A stretch of DNA of 64,000 nucleotides from Candidatus Rifleibacteriota bacterium. GTDB lineage: Bacteria > Muiribacteriota > Ozemobacteria > Ozemobacterales > Ozemobacteraceae. The stretch spans positions 62,001-126,000 of the forward strand of contig JANJUX010000043.1 in the NCBI GenBank assembly GCA_024710355.1, read 5' to 3'. Made by a program: the position numbers and the translations under genes. Position 1 is the first letter of the stretch. Every line of letters begins with the position of its first letter. The notes below the pieces were generated by a model. It worked only from the letters and a program-made list of their open reading frames with translations. It was not told the DNA's origin and did not search any database. Positions 1 through 7,811 of the stretch are shown one piece after another.

Positions 1-190
1 CTACAATCAACTTCTGCAGTTCGCAGCGCCAGTCTGCTTCGATAACCCTCGTATCGAGTATTTTCACTCCAATATCGAGTTTTTTCAGAGCAGCCGCGAC
101 ATAAAGCAGACTCAGAGGCAGATGTCTTGAAAATTCGCCCGACAACCCCATCTGCGGCTGAATCAGAATAACTGAATGTTTATTTCTCAT
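1..190 (-). CDS. B12-binding radical SAM protein, N-terminal fragment (partial)
   Basis: Runs off the left edge; only the first 63 codons are present. The ATG at 190-188 shares one base with the TGA of the upstream glycosyltransferase (TGATG), so the two are translationally coupled. The visible residues follow the start of cobalamin-binding domains of B12-dependent radical SAM enzymes: a short beta strand VILIQPQ, the segment LPLSLLYVAAALKK and then the strand VKILDTRV. Members of this family carry out methylations and rearrangements, often in lipid or glycan tailoring, which suits the glycan operon it ends. The radical SAM CxxxCxxC motif would lie outside the window, so the call rests on the N-terminal domain only. 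Confidence 0.6.
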   Translation of the reverse strand, partial: MRNKHSVILIQPQMGLSGEFSRHLPLSLLYVAAALKKLDIGVKILDTRVIEADWRCELQKLIV

Positions 191-1086
191 CAGCTTCGTT
201 TTGCAATCGAATCAACGTAGATTTTTCCGAGAATGAAAGCCAGAAAAGAATAGCCAATGGTCAAAACGCTGACTCCGAGCGAGAATACAAAGCCAATAAA
301 GGTTTCACGCTCAAGATGTTTCTTAATCAGCAGCAACCCGGAAAAGCCCGAGACAACCAGCGCCAGCAGCCCGGCAAAACACTTTATCGGCTGATAAATC
401 AGCGACATGCTAATTACAAGAAAGAAGGTACGAATCGAATCGCGCAGGTGCCTGACCTTTGAAACGCCGGTGCGGTCGCCGTATTCGATCGGAATATATT
501 CGATAAACTGGTGATTGAGGGCGGCAAAAAAGGTCAAGGATGTCGAAAACGAGAAGCCCTTGCTGAAAAGGTGCCCGCCCAGGTCTACAAGTGACTTTCT
601 GAAGATTCTTATGCCGCTGTTCGGGTCCTGTGAGTCATGGTTGCCAAAATATTTGAGCAGCAGCTTCAGAACCGCCCGCATCAGACTGACGACTTGCGAT
701 TGCGAGGTAATCTGCCTGGCCCCGACCACCATATCGTAGATGTCCATCAATGGGATCATGCGGCGGAAAATCTCAGGATCGTAAGTGCTGTCGGCGTCGA
801 TTATGCCGATATACGGAAACCGGGCTCTGTTGATGCCGGTAAGCAGTGTTCGACCATAACCGTAATTTTTGGGGTGGCTGAGAAAAATACACTTGCCGGT
901 CGGAACATTGGCTGCAGTCTGGTCTGATGAGCCGTCATCGACCACGATTATTTCAAAGGGAAGCCCGTCGAATGAAGACAGCACCGCGTGGCACTTCTCT
1001 ACGGTCGCAGCGATCGCTCTTTCCTCATTGAATGCAGGAATTACTACAGAAATGCCGTGCTTCTTGATTTCACCAGAATAATTCAT
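190..1086 (-). CDS. GT2 family glycosyltransferase, polyprenyl-phosphate sugar transferase type
   Basis: A 298-residue glycosyltransferase with a GT-A fold. The N-terminus has the family hallmark SVVIPAFNEE, then VDDGSSD for the nucleotide-sugar site, and DADSTYDPE as the metal-binding DxD region. The C-terminal 80 residues hold two hydrophobic segments, as in dolichyl/undecaprenyl-phosphate mannosyl- or glucosyltransferases of the DPM1/GtrB type, so it probably loads a sugar onto a lipid carrier at the inner membrane. An in-frame start exists at 1125, but the ATG at 1086 is preceded by AGAGGA at good spacing and begins MNYSGEIKK, so I use it. It lies between a methyltransferase gene and a B12/radical SAM gene on the same strand. 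The sugar donor cannot be told from sequence. Confidence 0.85.
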   Translation of the reverse strand: MNYSGEIKKHGISVVIPAFNEERAIAATVEKCHAVLSSFDGLPFEIIVVDDGSSDQTAANVPTGKCIFLSHPKNYGYGRTLLTGINRARFPYIGIIDADSTYDPEIFRRMIPLMDIYDMVVGARQITSQSQVVSLMRAVLKLLLKYFGNHDSQDPNSGIRIFRKSLVDLGGHLFSKGFSFSTSLTFFAALNHQFIEYIPIEYGDRTGVSKVRHLRDSIRTFFLVISMSLIYQPIKCFAGLLALVVSGFSGLLLIKKHLERETFIGFVFSLGVSVLTIGYSFLAFILGKIYVDSIAKRS

Positions 1087-1210
1087 TGATTCCTCTTGCC
1101 GTCTTTCTGAATTCAATCGCGTCAAAGCAGGCTAGCACAGCGACAGAAACAAGTCAAACCGGCAAAGAGATCAGAAAAAGGCCCTGCAGACAGCCCGATG
1201 GCCAGCGAAA

Positions 1211-1786
1211 TTAACTGGCGACAGTTTTCTTGCTGACCCTGAACGAAAATTCGATCTCGTCGAAACCTCCGACCCAGAAGCACCACAGGCGGGAGCAAAT
1301 GTAGGGAGAGAGGCGTGCGAAGGCATCGATCACCGCTCCGGCCAGCTCCGCAGCACTGCACATCCAGCCCGGCATGACCGTGCGCTTCAGATAGACCTGG
1401 GCAAACCAGCGCAGTCGCATATTCTGCAGCTCAAGATCGACTCCCTGATAACCGCCCTTAAAATCGGGGTTGAAATAAAGCGGAAAGGAAACGTCAAAGC
1501 CTCGGCAATGCTGCGGATGCGTGAAGCCACGCGAAAAATGCGGCACCCGCAGTCTGATTTTACAGCCATCGGCACCAATTCGATGTAATTCACGCATGAC
1601 GCTGAAAGGGTCATTCAGATGTTCGAGCAGGTGATCAGCCTCGATCAGGTCGAAACTGCCGTCAGCAAACGGGTAAGGCAACCGGTTCAGGTCGTGGCAG
1701 ATATCGGGCCCCGAAGCTGCAGCGAAATCGACGTTCAGGTAGCCGTCTTTCTTGAACTCTCCACAGCCCAGGTTCAGCTTTCGCAA
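1211..1786 (-). CDS. Class I SAM-dependent methyltransferase
   Basis: A Rossmann-type methyltransferase. It starts almost at motif I (KLNLGCGEFKKDGYLNVD), continues with the acidic loop and SFDLIEADHLLEHL, which resembles the post-motif of methyltransferase-11 type enzymes, and is otherwise helical. Such proteins in glycan operons usually methylate a sugar or lipid-linked intermediate. An ATG-started frame begins at 1843 and would overlap the upstream gene by 44 bases. I prefer the TTG at 1786 because it follows that gene's stop, has GGGAG at good spacing and gives the usual short N-terminus. It is transcribed with the upstream phosphodiester glycosidase-like gene and the downstream glycosyltransferase. 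The substrate is unknown. Confidence 0.75.
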   Translation of the reverse strand: MRKLNLGCGEFKKDGYLNVDFAAASGPDICHDLNRLPYPFADGSFDLIEADHLLEHLNDPFSVMRELHRIGADGCKIRLRVPHFSRGFTHPQHCRGFDVSFPLYFNPDFKGGYQGVDLELQNMRLRWFAQVYLKRTVMPGWMCSAAELAGAVIDAFARLSPYICSRLWCFWVGGFDEIEFSFRVSKKTVAS

Positions 1787-1799
1787 TTTCTGCTCCCGA

Positions 1800-3374
1800 T
1801 TATCTCGATGAAATAAGGATTCCGTTCGAGATTCTTCTCTCATGACCGTCTGACGGGCTGTTCACCGTGCGGCCGCGCACGATCATCGACGAAGAACCAC
1901 CACCATCGAGATTTATCGCATGCCGGGTTCCGAGTGATCTCAGATAACCGGCCAGCTCATCGAGTTTCATGCCGGCATTGCGCTGTGTCCGGCCATCGAC
2001 CACCACCAGCAGCAGGTCACCGTCAAAAGTGAGAGCGACTGCAGTTCGCGGGTGTCGGCCATGAACGATGGAACTGTCGAATTTTTCTTCCTTACCGTTG
2101 ATGCTGTTTTTACCGTTCTCGACCAGACGCGGGCCACCGCAGACAGCGTGTCTGATGGTGTCCCAGGGACGATCGATCGAATAGTCGAGCTCGACCGACT
2201 GCCCGAGTTTAAGGGCGGCAAGCTCGGAGGCTTTTTCCCCGCCGGCAGAAACGACGACACCATCAGGCGGAATAAGCGCATCGCGGTCGTGAATGCCAAC
2301 GATCTTGCCTTTGACCAGCACCAGCTCGAGGCCGTTTTCGTCAGTCATGGTGCTGCGCGAATATTCGGGCGTAAAAACCACCAGATTATTGCCACGGCGC
2401 GGCTGATTGACTGCATCGATCTTAAGCGAAAGCCCACCAGAGCGAAGCGTTCCCGAAAAGTCGGGGTTGCCGAAAATCAGTGTGTCGTCTTCGGTGACGC
2501 CGAAAACCGAGCGTTTGTAAAGGGGCGAGCTGATAAGGCGGCGGTTGATAATCAGAGTGCCGATCGGGTCGCCGCGCGAGGTAAAATAGGCACCGTTTAT
2601 GGCTGCCACAGCATTGTAGCGCCGGGCCATCGAGGACAGAACCTCTTTCTGGGCAATACCCTCGTTGGCAAGTGCCGGAAAAACGCTGACATTGTCAGAA
2701 AAGGGCTCAACCCGGAGAATATGCACGTCGGCATGCCGGTCACCGACTTTGGCGCGGTCGCGGTAGTAAGTCAGGCCATCGGCGATCTTTTCACCGTTTC
2801 TAATGGCAAAAGCAGTCTTCTCAAGCTGATACGGAACGCAGAGTTTAAAAACGCCGCTGGTCTCGGAGGCGACATAAGGGCTGCCGATGCGACCGCCGGC
2901 GGCAAAGACCATTTCAGAATAAGCGCCACTGTGGTAGAGAGAAAACTTTGTCAGTTTTTTCTGCAGCTTATCAAGCTGCTCAACCGAAAGAGGGCTTACA
3001 GCCGGCATCAGACGCATCGTCAGAAGACGGCCGCCCTGATTGCGCTTGAGAATTTTCACTGCATGTGACAGTGTAAATTCAACGATCTCGAAGGCTTCTT
3101 CAGTTCTGATGTTCACGTCGAGAACCACAGGAATGGTTGCCGGACCGGGCTTTTCTGAGGCTGTCGCAACTTTTTTGTCAGAATCGACTACCTCAGGCTC
3201 CGGCATCTGATCTTCGCTCATCATTTCGATGGCACGGTCAGCACTTACCGGGCCGTGTTTTTTCATGTCATAGAGCTCTTCGTGCTCTTCGTGTTCCTCA
3301 ACATCCTTATATACGGCATTTTCTGTCTGCAGAAAGGCACCGACCAGAAAAATCTGGCCGATCAGCAACAGCAT
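1800..3374 (-). CDS. Phosphodiester glycosidase (NAGPA domain) family protein, membrane anchored
   Basis: A 524-residue protein with one N-terminal hydrophobic segment (residues 1-16) and an acidic, histidine-containing linker, then a C-terminal domain from about residue 230 that fits the NAGPA family (N-acetylglucosamine-1-phosphodiester alpha-N-acetylglucosaminidase-like). Markers are AAINGAYF, RHPRTAVAL, VVDGR and INLDGGGSSSM near the C-terminus. The family cleaves sugar-phosphate diesters; bacterial members act outside the cytoplasmic membrane on wall or capsule glycans. The frame stays open upstream of the ATG at 3374, and no strong ribosome site is visible there, so the N-terminus may be slightly longer with a rare start. 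First gene of the leftward glycan operon. Confidence 0.75.
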   Translation of the reverse strand: MLLLIGQIFLVGAFLQTENAVYKDVEEHEEHEELYDMKKHGPVSADRAIEMMSEDQMPEPEVVDSDKKVATASEKPGPATIPVVLDVNIRTEEAFEIVEFTLSHAVKILKRNQGGRLLTMRLMPAVSPLSVEQLDKLQKKLTKFSLYHSGAYSEMVFAAGGRIGSPYVASETSGVFKLCVPYQLEKTAFAIRNGEKIADGLTYYRDRAKVGDRHADVHILRVEPFSDNVSVFPALANEGIAQKEVLSSMARRYNAVAAINGAYFTSRGDPIGTLIINRRLISSPLYKRSVFGVTEDDTLIFGNPDFSGTLRSGGLSLKIDAVNQPRRGNNLVVFTPEYSRSTMTDENGLELVLVKGKIVGIHDRDALIPPDGVVVSAGGEKASELAALKLGQSVELDYSIDRPWDTIRHAVCGGPRLVENGKNSINGKEEKFDSSIVHGRHPRTAVALTFDGDLLLVVVDGRTQRNAGMKLDELAGYLRSLGTRHAINLDGGGSSSMIVRGRTVNSPSDGHERRISNGILISSR

Positions 3375-3486
3375 GACCAGTTGTTTAAAAGTCTGACGGA
3401 TAGCATAACCTCTGATAAAATTAGATTCCTGAAAATTCTATCGACCTCCAGCCTCACAAACCTTAAAGTTTGTTATCTGGCAGAAA

Positions 3487-4008
3487 TTATTGCCGATCTG
3501 AAAAGCCCGGTATTTCTTCTCCAGGCGAGGCACTCCCGGCAGAGGCCCGCACCGCAAGATAAATGGCAAGGCAGAGAAGCGCCGAGGCAAAAACATGCAG
3601 CAGAGAGGCTATCTCTGTGCAGTAGTCGAGCAGGCCAGCTGTTTTGAGAAGATACAGCCAGTCATGCTGCACCTTGCCAACCCCGAAAAGCGGCAACTTG
3701 CCTGCTTTGGCATCTCCCAGATAGACCGCCGTATACATAAGACTCTCGGCGAACCAGAACAGGCAAAGGCTGGCCCCAAATCTGTCATACTGAAGAAACA
3801 GATGAACAGCGAACATAAGAGGCACCAGCAGCTGCAGAAGGGTGCCGCCGGCCACCATGAGAAAACGGTTGCCCGGCAGCCCGAACAGAACGTGCCCGGC
3901 TTCGTGAATCAGCAGATTGGCGCCGTCGATAAAATGATACTGATAGTCAATCATCAGCCACAGCGCGTAGGGAACGAGTGCCAGAGAAAAAATCAGCCGT
4001 ATTTTCAT
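3487..4008 (-). CDS. Polytopic membrane protein with HExxH motif, M50-like
   Basis: A 173-residue protein of about five hydrophobic segments. LIHEAGHVLFG contains an HExxH zinc-metallopeptidase signature set in a membrane segment, as in site-2-protease (M50) relatives. A later HDW near residue 120 could supply another ligand, but the NPDG-type motif of true M50 proteases is not seen. It may be a small intramembrane protease-like protein or a non-catalytic relative. A TTG-started frame begins at 4032; the ATG at 4008 is preferred because a TATAAT box sits only six bases upstream, which would put the transcript start on the ATG. It stands alone between the glycan operon and the sigma-54 regulatory block. 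Confidence 0.55.
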   Translation of the reverse strand: MKIRLIFSLALVPYALWLMIDYQYHFIDGANLLIHEAGHVLFGLPGNRFLMVAGGTLLQLLVPLMFAVHLFLQYDRFGASLCLFWFAESLMYTAVYLGDAKAGKLPLFGVGKVQHDWLYLLKTAGLLDYCTEIASLLHVFASALLCLAIYLAVRASAGSASPGEEIPGFSDRQ

Positions 4009-4014
4009 GCGCTG

Positions 4015-4020
4015 ATTATA
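4015..4020 (-). promoter_or_regulatory. -10 box of a possible leaderless promoter
   Basis: On the minus strand TATAAT lies six bases before the ATG at 4008, so a sigma-70 type transcript would start at or next to the start codon. No Shine-Dalgarno sequence is visible. The -35 region is poor, so this is a suggestion only. Confidence 0.35.
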
Positions 4021-4150
4021 CAATAACCCCAACCTTTACTGATAACAGCAAAATTAAAGCCCATTTCCCAGCCTTCATCCGTGTTCATCCGTGGCCATTC
4101 TTCGCTATCTGTCGCTGTCAGTTTTCATCCGTGGCTGAAATTTGACGGGG

Positions 4151-4202
4151 GCGTCAGATTTTTGACGCAGATTTGGGTTGAAAAGCGTCAAATTTCTGAC
4201 GT
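4151..4202. promoter_or_regulatory. Pair of inverted repeats, probable enhancer sites for an NtrC-family activator
   Basis: Two copies of the same inverted repeat: GCGTCA-N6-TGACGC at 4151-4168 and GCGTCA-N6-TGACGT at 4185-4202. Their centres are 34 bp apart, about three helical turns. Measured from the predicted start of the sigma-54 promoter downstream (about 4279), they sit near -119 and -85, the usual position for NtrC-type upstream activating sites. The N6 spacers are AT-rich. Each is an 18-bp dyad, the size a Fis-type HTH dimer binds. The nearby NtrC-type regulator at 4912-6333 is the obvious candidate ligand; this is inference. Confidence 0.7.
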
Positions 4203-4252
4203 GGCAGCGACAAACGCCGACACTTTCCACTGTTTATGGGCATTTTCAGACG

Positions 4253-4267
4253 TGGCACGGGTGTTGC
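4253..4267 (+). promoter_or_regulatory. Sigma-54 (-24/-12) promoter
   Basis: TGGCAC at 4253-4258, a 5-bp spacer and TTGC at 4264-4267 match the sigma-54 consensus (TGGCAC-N5-TTGCW) in every conserved position, including the GG and GC doublets at correct spacing. The predicted start is about 12 bases beyond the GC. It is 36 bases upstream of the ATG of the coiled-coil protein at 4303, in the right orientation, and is preceded by the two inverted repeats. Confidence 0.8.
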
Positions 4268-4302
4268 GATGAACATGGTAAGTTCAAAATCCGGAGGAAA
4301 AT

Positions 4303-4905
4303 ATGAAAAAGCTTCTCACAGTTCTGTTTCTTGTCACCGCACTTCTCGTGCCCGTAATCGCTTCGGCCGAAGAAGCCCCGGCAGATGCCAAAAAAGGCCC
4401 GGCGCTCGAAAATCGCAAAGAAGTGACCGCTGATCAGATGATTGAGCGCATCGAAGGGCGCAAAGCCAAAATGCTCGAAAAGATCAAAGAAAGATTCGAT
4501 AAACTCAACGAAAAACTCGCCAGTTTCGAAGGCCGCATCAACAAAATCTCGGCCCGCCAGGAAAAGCGCGCCCGCAAAGGTGGCGAATACAAAGCTGAAG
4601 CCACTGCCACCGACAAGCCGGTCATGAGTGACGAGAAGATCAAAGAACGCAAAGAAAAGGTCACCGAACGCTATAACAAGTTCAAAAAGAACATCGAAAC
4701 CCGCCGCGACGAAATGGCAAAGCGCCAGGAAGAAAACAAGGCCAAGTTTCTTGCCCGCATCGAAAAGTTCAGTCAGTCCGACAAGGACCGCGTCATCGCC
4801 GCCCAGGAAAAGATGCAGAGCGAAGTTCGCGCCGAAGTTGCCAAGCTCGCCGATGAAGCTCTGAAAAAGCTCGAAGTCACCTATCAGAAGATCATGGGTC
4901 TGTAA
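4303..4905 (+). CDS. Secreted coiled-coil protein under a sigma-54 promoter
   Basis: A 200-residue protein with a clear signal peptide (MKKLLTVLFLVTALLVPVIASA) and a mature part that is almost wholly charged alpha-helix rich in Lys, Glu and Arg, with no cysteine. It is probably periplasmic. It starts at an ATG with a strong GGAGGAAA site. I do not recognise a named family; the size, helical content and export recall small periplasmic chaperones such as ZraP, Spy/CpxP or Skp, which is analogy and not detected homology. It is read from a sigma-54 promoter with two enhancer-like repeats and converges on the two-component operon, its stop only six bases from that operon's end with no terminator hairpin between. 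Confidence 0.75.
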   Translation: MKKLLTVLFLVTALLVPVIASAEEAPADAKKGPALENRKEVTADQMIERIEGRKAKMLEKIKERFDKLNEKLASFEGRINKISARQEKRARKGGEYKAEATATDKPVMSDEKIKERKEKVTERYNKFKKNIETRRDEMAKRQEENKAKFLARIEKFSQSDKDRVIAAQEKMQSEVRAEVAKLADEALKKLEVTYQKIMGL

Positions 4906-4911
4906 GGCCGG

Positions 4912-6333
4912 TTAATCTTCGCCTTCGCCAAGACCAAGCTTCTTCATTCGATATAAAAGCTGGGTTCGCGGAATCTTAAGGATTTCTGCGGCCCGGCTTT
5001 TTGTTCCCCCGGTTTTTTCGAGGGCCGCTACGATCATGCGCCGCTCCAGGCCTTCGAGTGCTTCGGCCAGACCGGTTTCGAGGTTTTCAGACACAGCTGC
5101 AGCTGCAAACCCGGGCCGGCCGGGGTCTGCCTGAGCCTCTTCGGGACGATCGGACTGCAGCAGAAATTCAGCTTCGACATCGCGCCCCTCTGAAAGAACC
5201 GCTGCCCGTTCAAGAGCGTTTTTCAGCTGTCTGACGTTTCCGGGCCACTGCATGGCGGCGAGGCGTTGCACCAGGCTGTCAGAAATGCGCAGCGACGGTT
5301 TGCCCAGTTCTCGGGCAAGCCGGTCGAGCAGACTGCGGCAAAGTTCAGGAAAATCGTCTTTTCGCTCGCGCAACGGCGGCACCAGAATGTTGAAAACGCT
5401 GAGCCGATAGAGCAGATCTTCACGAAACTGCCCCGCGGCGACCATCTTTTCGAGATTGCGATTCGTGGCGGCGACGATGCGCACGTCGACCTTAACCGGC
5501 GAACTGCTGCCGATTCTGATAATTTCTTTTTCCTGCAGGACCCGCAGCAGCTTTGCCTGCATCGCCAGCGGCACCTCGCCAACTTCGTCAAGAAAAACCG
5601 TGCCCTGGTGAGCTGCTTCAAAACTGCCGATACGGCGCTGTCTGGCGTCAGTAAAGGCTCCCTTTTCATGACCGAACAGTTCGGCTTCAAAAAGTGTTTC
5701 AGGAATCGAAGCGCAGTTAACCCTGACAAAAGGCCCGGCAGCCCTCGGCGACAACTGATGTACCGCCCGTGCCACCATTTCTTTGCCGGCACCGGTTTCA
5801 CCGGTAATCAGCACTGTCGATGGGTAAGGCGCGACCTTGGTCAGAAGCTGTTTGAGTTCTGTAATTACCTGACTTCTGCCAACAATATTTTCAAGCACAT
5901 TGCCAAAGCCTGAAGCATCGAGAAGACTGTCACACTGCCGTTGCAGCAGTTCATTCTGTTCGTCGAGGCGGCGGCGCTCGGCAATTTTCTGAATTCTGAA
6001 AGAGAATTCTTCCATTGAAACCGGCTTGGTCAGGTAATCTGAAGCGCCGAGCCGCATCGCGGTGACTGCCGATTCGACAGAGCCGAACGCTGTCATGAGA
6101 ATGACCTCTGGCAATCGGGAACCGGCGCTTTCGCGGGCTTTTCTGATGATTTCGAGACCATCACCATCGGGAAGTTTAAGATCGGTCAGCACCAGATCGT
6201 AATTGCTCAGGTCGAGAAGCTTCTGCCCCTCTTTGACAGAGCCGGCCACATCGGCCACATGGCCTTCCTGGTTGAGAAAAGACTTTATGGCACGGGCCAG
6301 CGAAGCGTTGTCGTCAACTACGAGTATCTTCAT
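4912..6333 (-). CDS. Sigma-54-dependent response regulator, NtrC family
   Basis: A 473-residue regulator in the standard three-part layout. Residues 1-120 form a receiver with acidic pair D7/D8, phospho-acceptor D51 (VLTD) and K in LTKP. Residues about 145-375 form the AAA+ sigma-54 interaction domain, with Walker A GETGAGK near 178, Walker B region VFLDEVGE, and an arginine-rich sensor segment. The C-terminus is a Fis-type HTH (TKSRAAEILKIPRTQLLYRM). The sigma-54 contact loop reads GAFTDA where most members have GAFTGA. Its ATG overlaps the kinase stop by four bases, so it is co-translated with the kinase. It very likely drives the sigma-54 promoter at 4253. Confidence 0.92.
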   Translation of the reverse strand: MKILVVDDNASLARAIKSFLNQEGHVADVAGSVKEGQKLLDLSNYDLVLTDLKLPDGDGLEIIRKARESAGSRLPEVILMTAFGSVESAVTAMRLGASDYLTKPVSMEEFSFRIQKIAERRRLDEQNELLQRQCDSLLDASGFGNVLENIVGRSQVITELKQLLTKVAPYPSTVLITGETGAGKEMVARAVHQLSPRAAGPFVRVNCASIPETLFEAELFGHEKGAFTDARQRRIGSFEAAHQGTVFLDEVGEVPLAMQAKLLRVLQEKEIIRIGSSSPVKVDVRIVAATNRNLEKMVAAGQFREDLLYRLSVFNILVPPLRERKDDFPELCRSLLDRLARELGKPSLRISDSLVQRLAAMQWPGNVRQLKNALERAAVLSEGRDVEAEFLLQSDRPEEAQADPGRPGFAAAAVSENLETGLAEALEGLERRMIVAALEKTGGTKSRAAEILKIPRTQLLYRMKKLGLGEGED

Positions 6334-7811
6334 GCTTGTGGAACCTCGATCACGAAAACGGCACCTGAATCGGTATTTTTTTCATGATATATCTCACCGC
6401 CATGCGCTTCAACAAGTTTTCGCGAGATAGCCAGGCCAAAACCGTTGCCTTCGGCACTGCCACTGACAAAAGGGGTAAAAAGCTGCTCAGCGATTGCTGC
6501 CGGAATACCGGGCCCGTTGTCGGCAACTTCAAGACGCAGCAACCTGCCATCAACTACAGCCTTGAGTGTCAGATGCAGGGGCCTTTCAGACGCAGCTCGG
6601 AATGAATTATTGACAAGATTTTCGACTACCTGTTGCAACATCGCCGGGTCGAAAAAGCCGGTCAGATCCTCTGATATTTCGAGCGTAAAGACGAAATCAC
6701 CAAGCACCTGCCGGCGACTTTCGACAATGCGCTGCAAAAAATCACGCAGCACCACTTTTTCGCACTGCGGGCGCACTTTGCGGGAATAATCGAGAAAACT
6801 GGTCAGCAGGCGGCGCAAATGCCCCAGCTGTTGTTCGATCTCTTGAATTGCCGGCGGTTCGCCCGTTGCTGACCCAGCCCGGGCAATTTCACGCTTCAGC
6901 AGCCCGAAGTGCATTTCGATTGCCGAAAGCGGATTACGGATTTCGTGGGCGATGGCGCCGCCGGTAAATGCCAGTTCGTCGAGCTTGCGGCTGAACACCT
7001 TCTGAACATGGGCCTTCTGCTGCTCAAGATCGGCAGCCATTTTGATAAAAGCCCGATACAGGTCGTCGAGCTCGCGAATCGAAAGTCTTGCCTCTTCTGG
7101 TTTTTCTCCGGCCGAAAGTCTGACAACCCCGGCACGAAATACTCCGATTTTGGCCGAAACATTACGGGCCAGCAGCAGAGAAACCAGCAGACTGACAACG
7201 ACCGCCAGGCCGACGCCCTCGGCGAGCAGACGTTTAAAGTCGCCTGCCAGGCGCAGATATTCCATGTCAGACTCGATACCGATAACGCTTTCGAGCAGAC
7301 CGTTGGCATCGAGAACCGGGCAGAGCACAATCTTGAAGCGGCGTTCTTCCCCGAGCGAATAAGGGTCAGGAAAAACCATCGCACCACGGTCAAGATCGTT
7401 GATAAAGTCATAAACCAGATCTTCAGCCTCTTCTGAGGTCGGCGGCAGCATTGAAGCAACACCGTCCGTGCTGCTCGAAAACGAGGCGATAAAACTCGGG
7501 CGCGGGCCGGAAAGGTCGAGCCAGTAGAGGTTCTGAACCATGCCGGCAGAGGCTTCGAGGCCCCAGAAATGACTGATGAGAGTCCGTCTCAGAGCGTGAT
7601 CATTTTCGGCCGGCTGCACCCGGCGCACTTCGAACAGCAGCGACTCCGCCATCTGCTTCATGCGAAACGAGGCTTCGCGGTCAAGCGACTCGTAAAATCT
7701 GGTATAAAGCCAGCCCCAGATCGCAACCGCAGAGATCAGAGAAGCGGCCGCAACCCCCCAGAAAATCCTGGCAGCCAGGGTTGCGGGTTTAAGCCAGCGA
7801 AAAAGGCTCAA
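6330..7811 (-). CDS. Membrane sensor histidine kinase
   Basis: A 493-residue kinase. It has a hydrophobic segment near residues 15-35, a periplasmic region of about 150 residues with features of single-Cache sensors, a second membrane segment near 200-220, a HAMP-like linker, the HisKA H-box AIAHEIRNPLSA with the phospho-histidine near residue 288, then the HATPase N box (VENLVNNSFRAA), G1 (DNGPGIP) and G2 (GNGFGLAI). It starts with TTG at 7811, overlapping the TGA of the upstream gene (TTGA), and ends overlapping the regulator's ATG. Its partner is therefore the NtrC-type regulator. Two membrane segments and a periplasmic sensor resemble ZraS/AtoS kinases more than the six-helix PilS. The signal it senses is unknown. 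Confidence 0.88.
   Translation of the reverse strand: MSLFRWLKPATLAARIFWGVAAASLISAVAIWGWLYTRFYESLDREASFRMKQMAESLLFEVRRVQPAENDHALRRTLISHFWGLEASAGMVQNLYWLDLSGPRPSFIASFSSSTDGVASMLPPTSEEAEDLVYDFINDLDRGAMVFPDPYSLGEERRFKIVLCPVLDANGLLESVIGIESDMEYLRLAGDFKRLLAEGVGLAVVVSLLVSLLLARNVSAKIGVFRAGVVRLSAGEKPEEARLSIRELDDLYRAFIKMAADLEQQKAHVQKVFSRKLDELAFTGGAIAHEIRNPLSAIEMHFGLLKREIARAGSATGEPPAIQEIEQQLGHLRRLLTSFLDYSRKVRPQCEKVVLRDFLQRIVESRRQVLGDFVFTLEISEDLTGFFDPAMLQQVVENLVNNSFRAASERPLHLTLKAVVDGRLLRLEVADNGPGIPAAIAEQLFTPFVSGSAEGNGFGLAISRKLVEAHGGEIYHEKNTDSGAVFVIEVPQA

Noticed and set aside
2052..3068. A 338-codon plus-strand open frame
   Set aside because: It runs antisense to the NAGPA-domain gene, which has recognisable motifs; the frame has no fold or ribosome site and is a GC-driven shadow.
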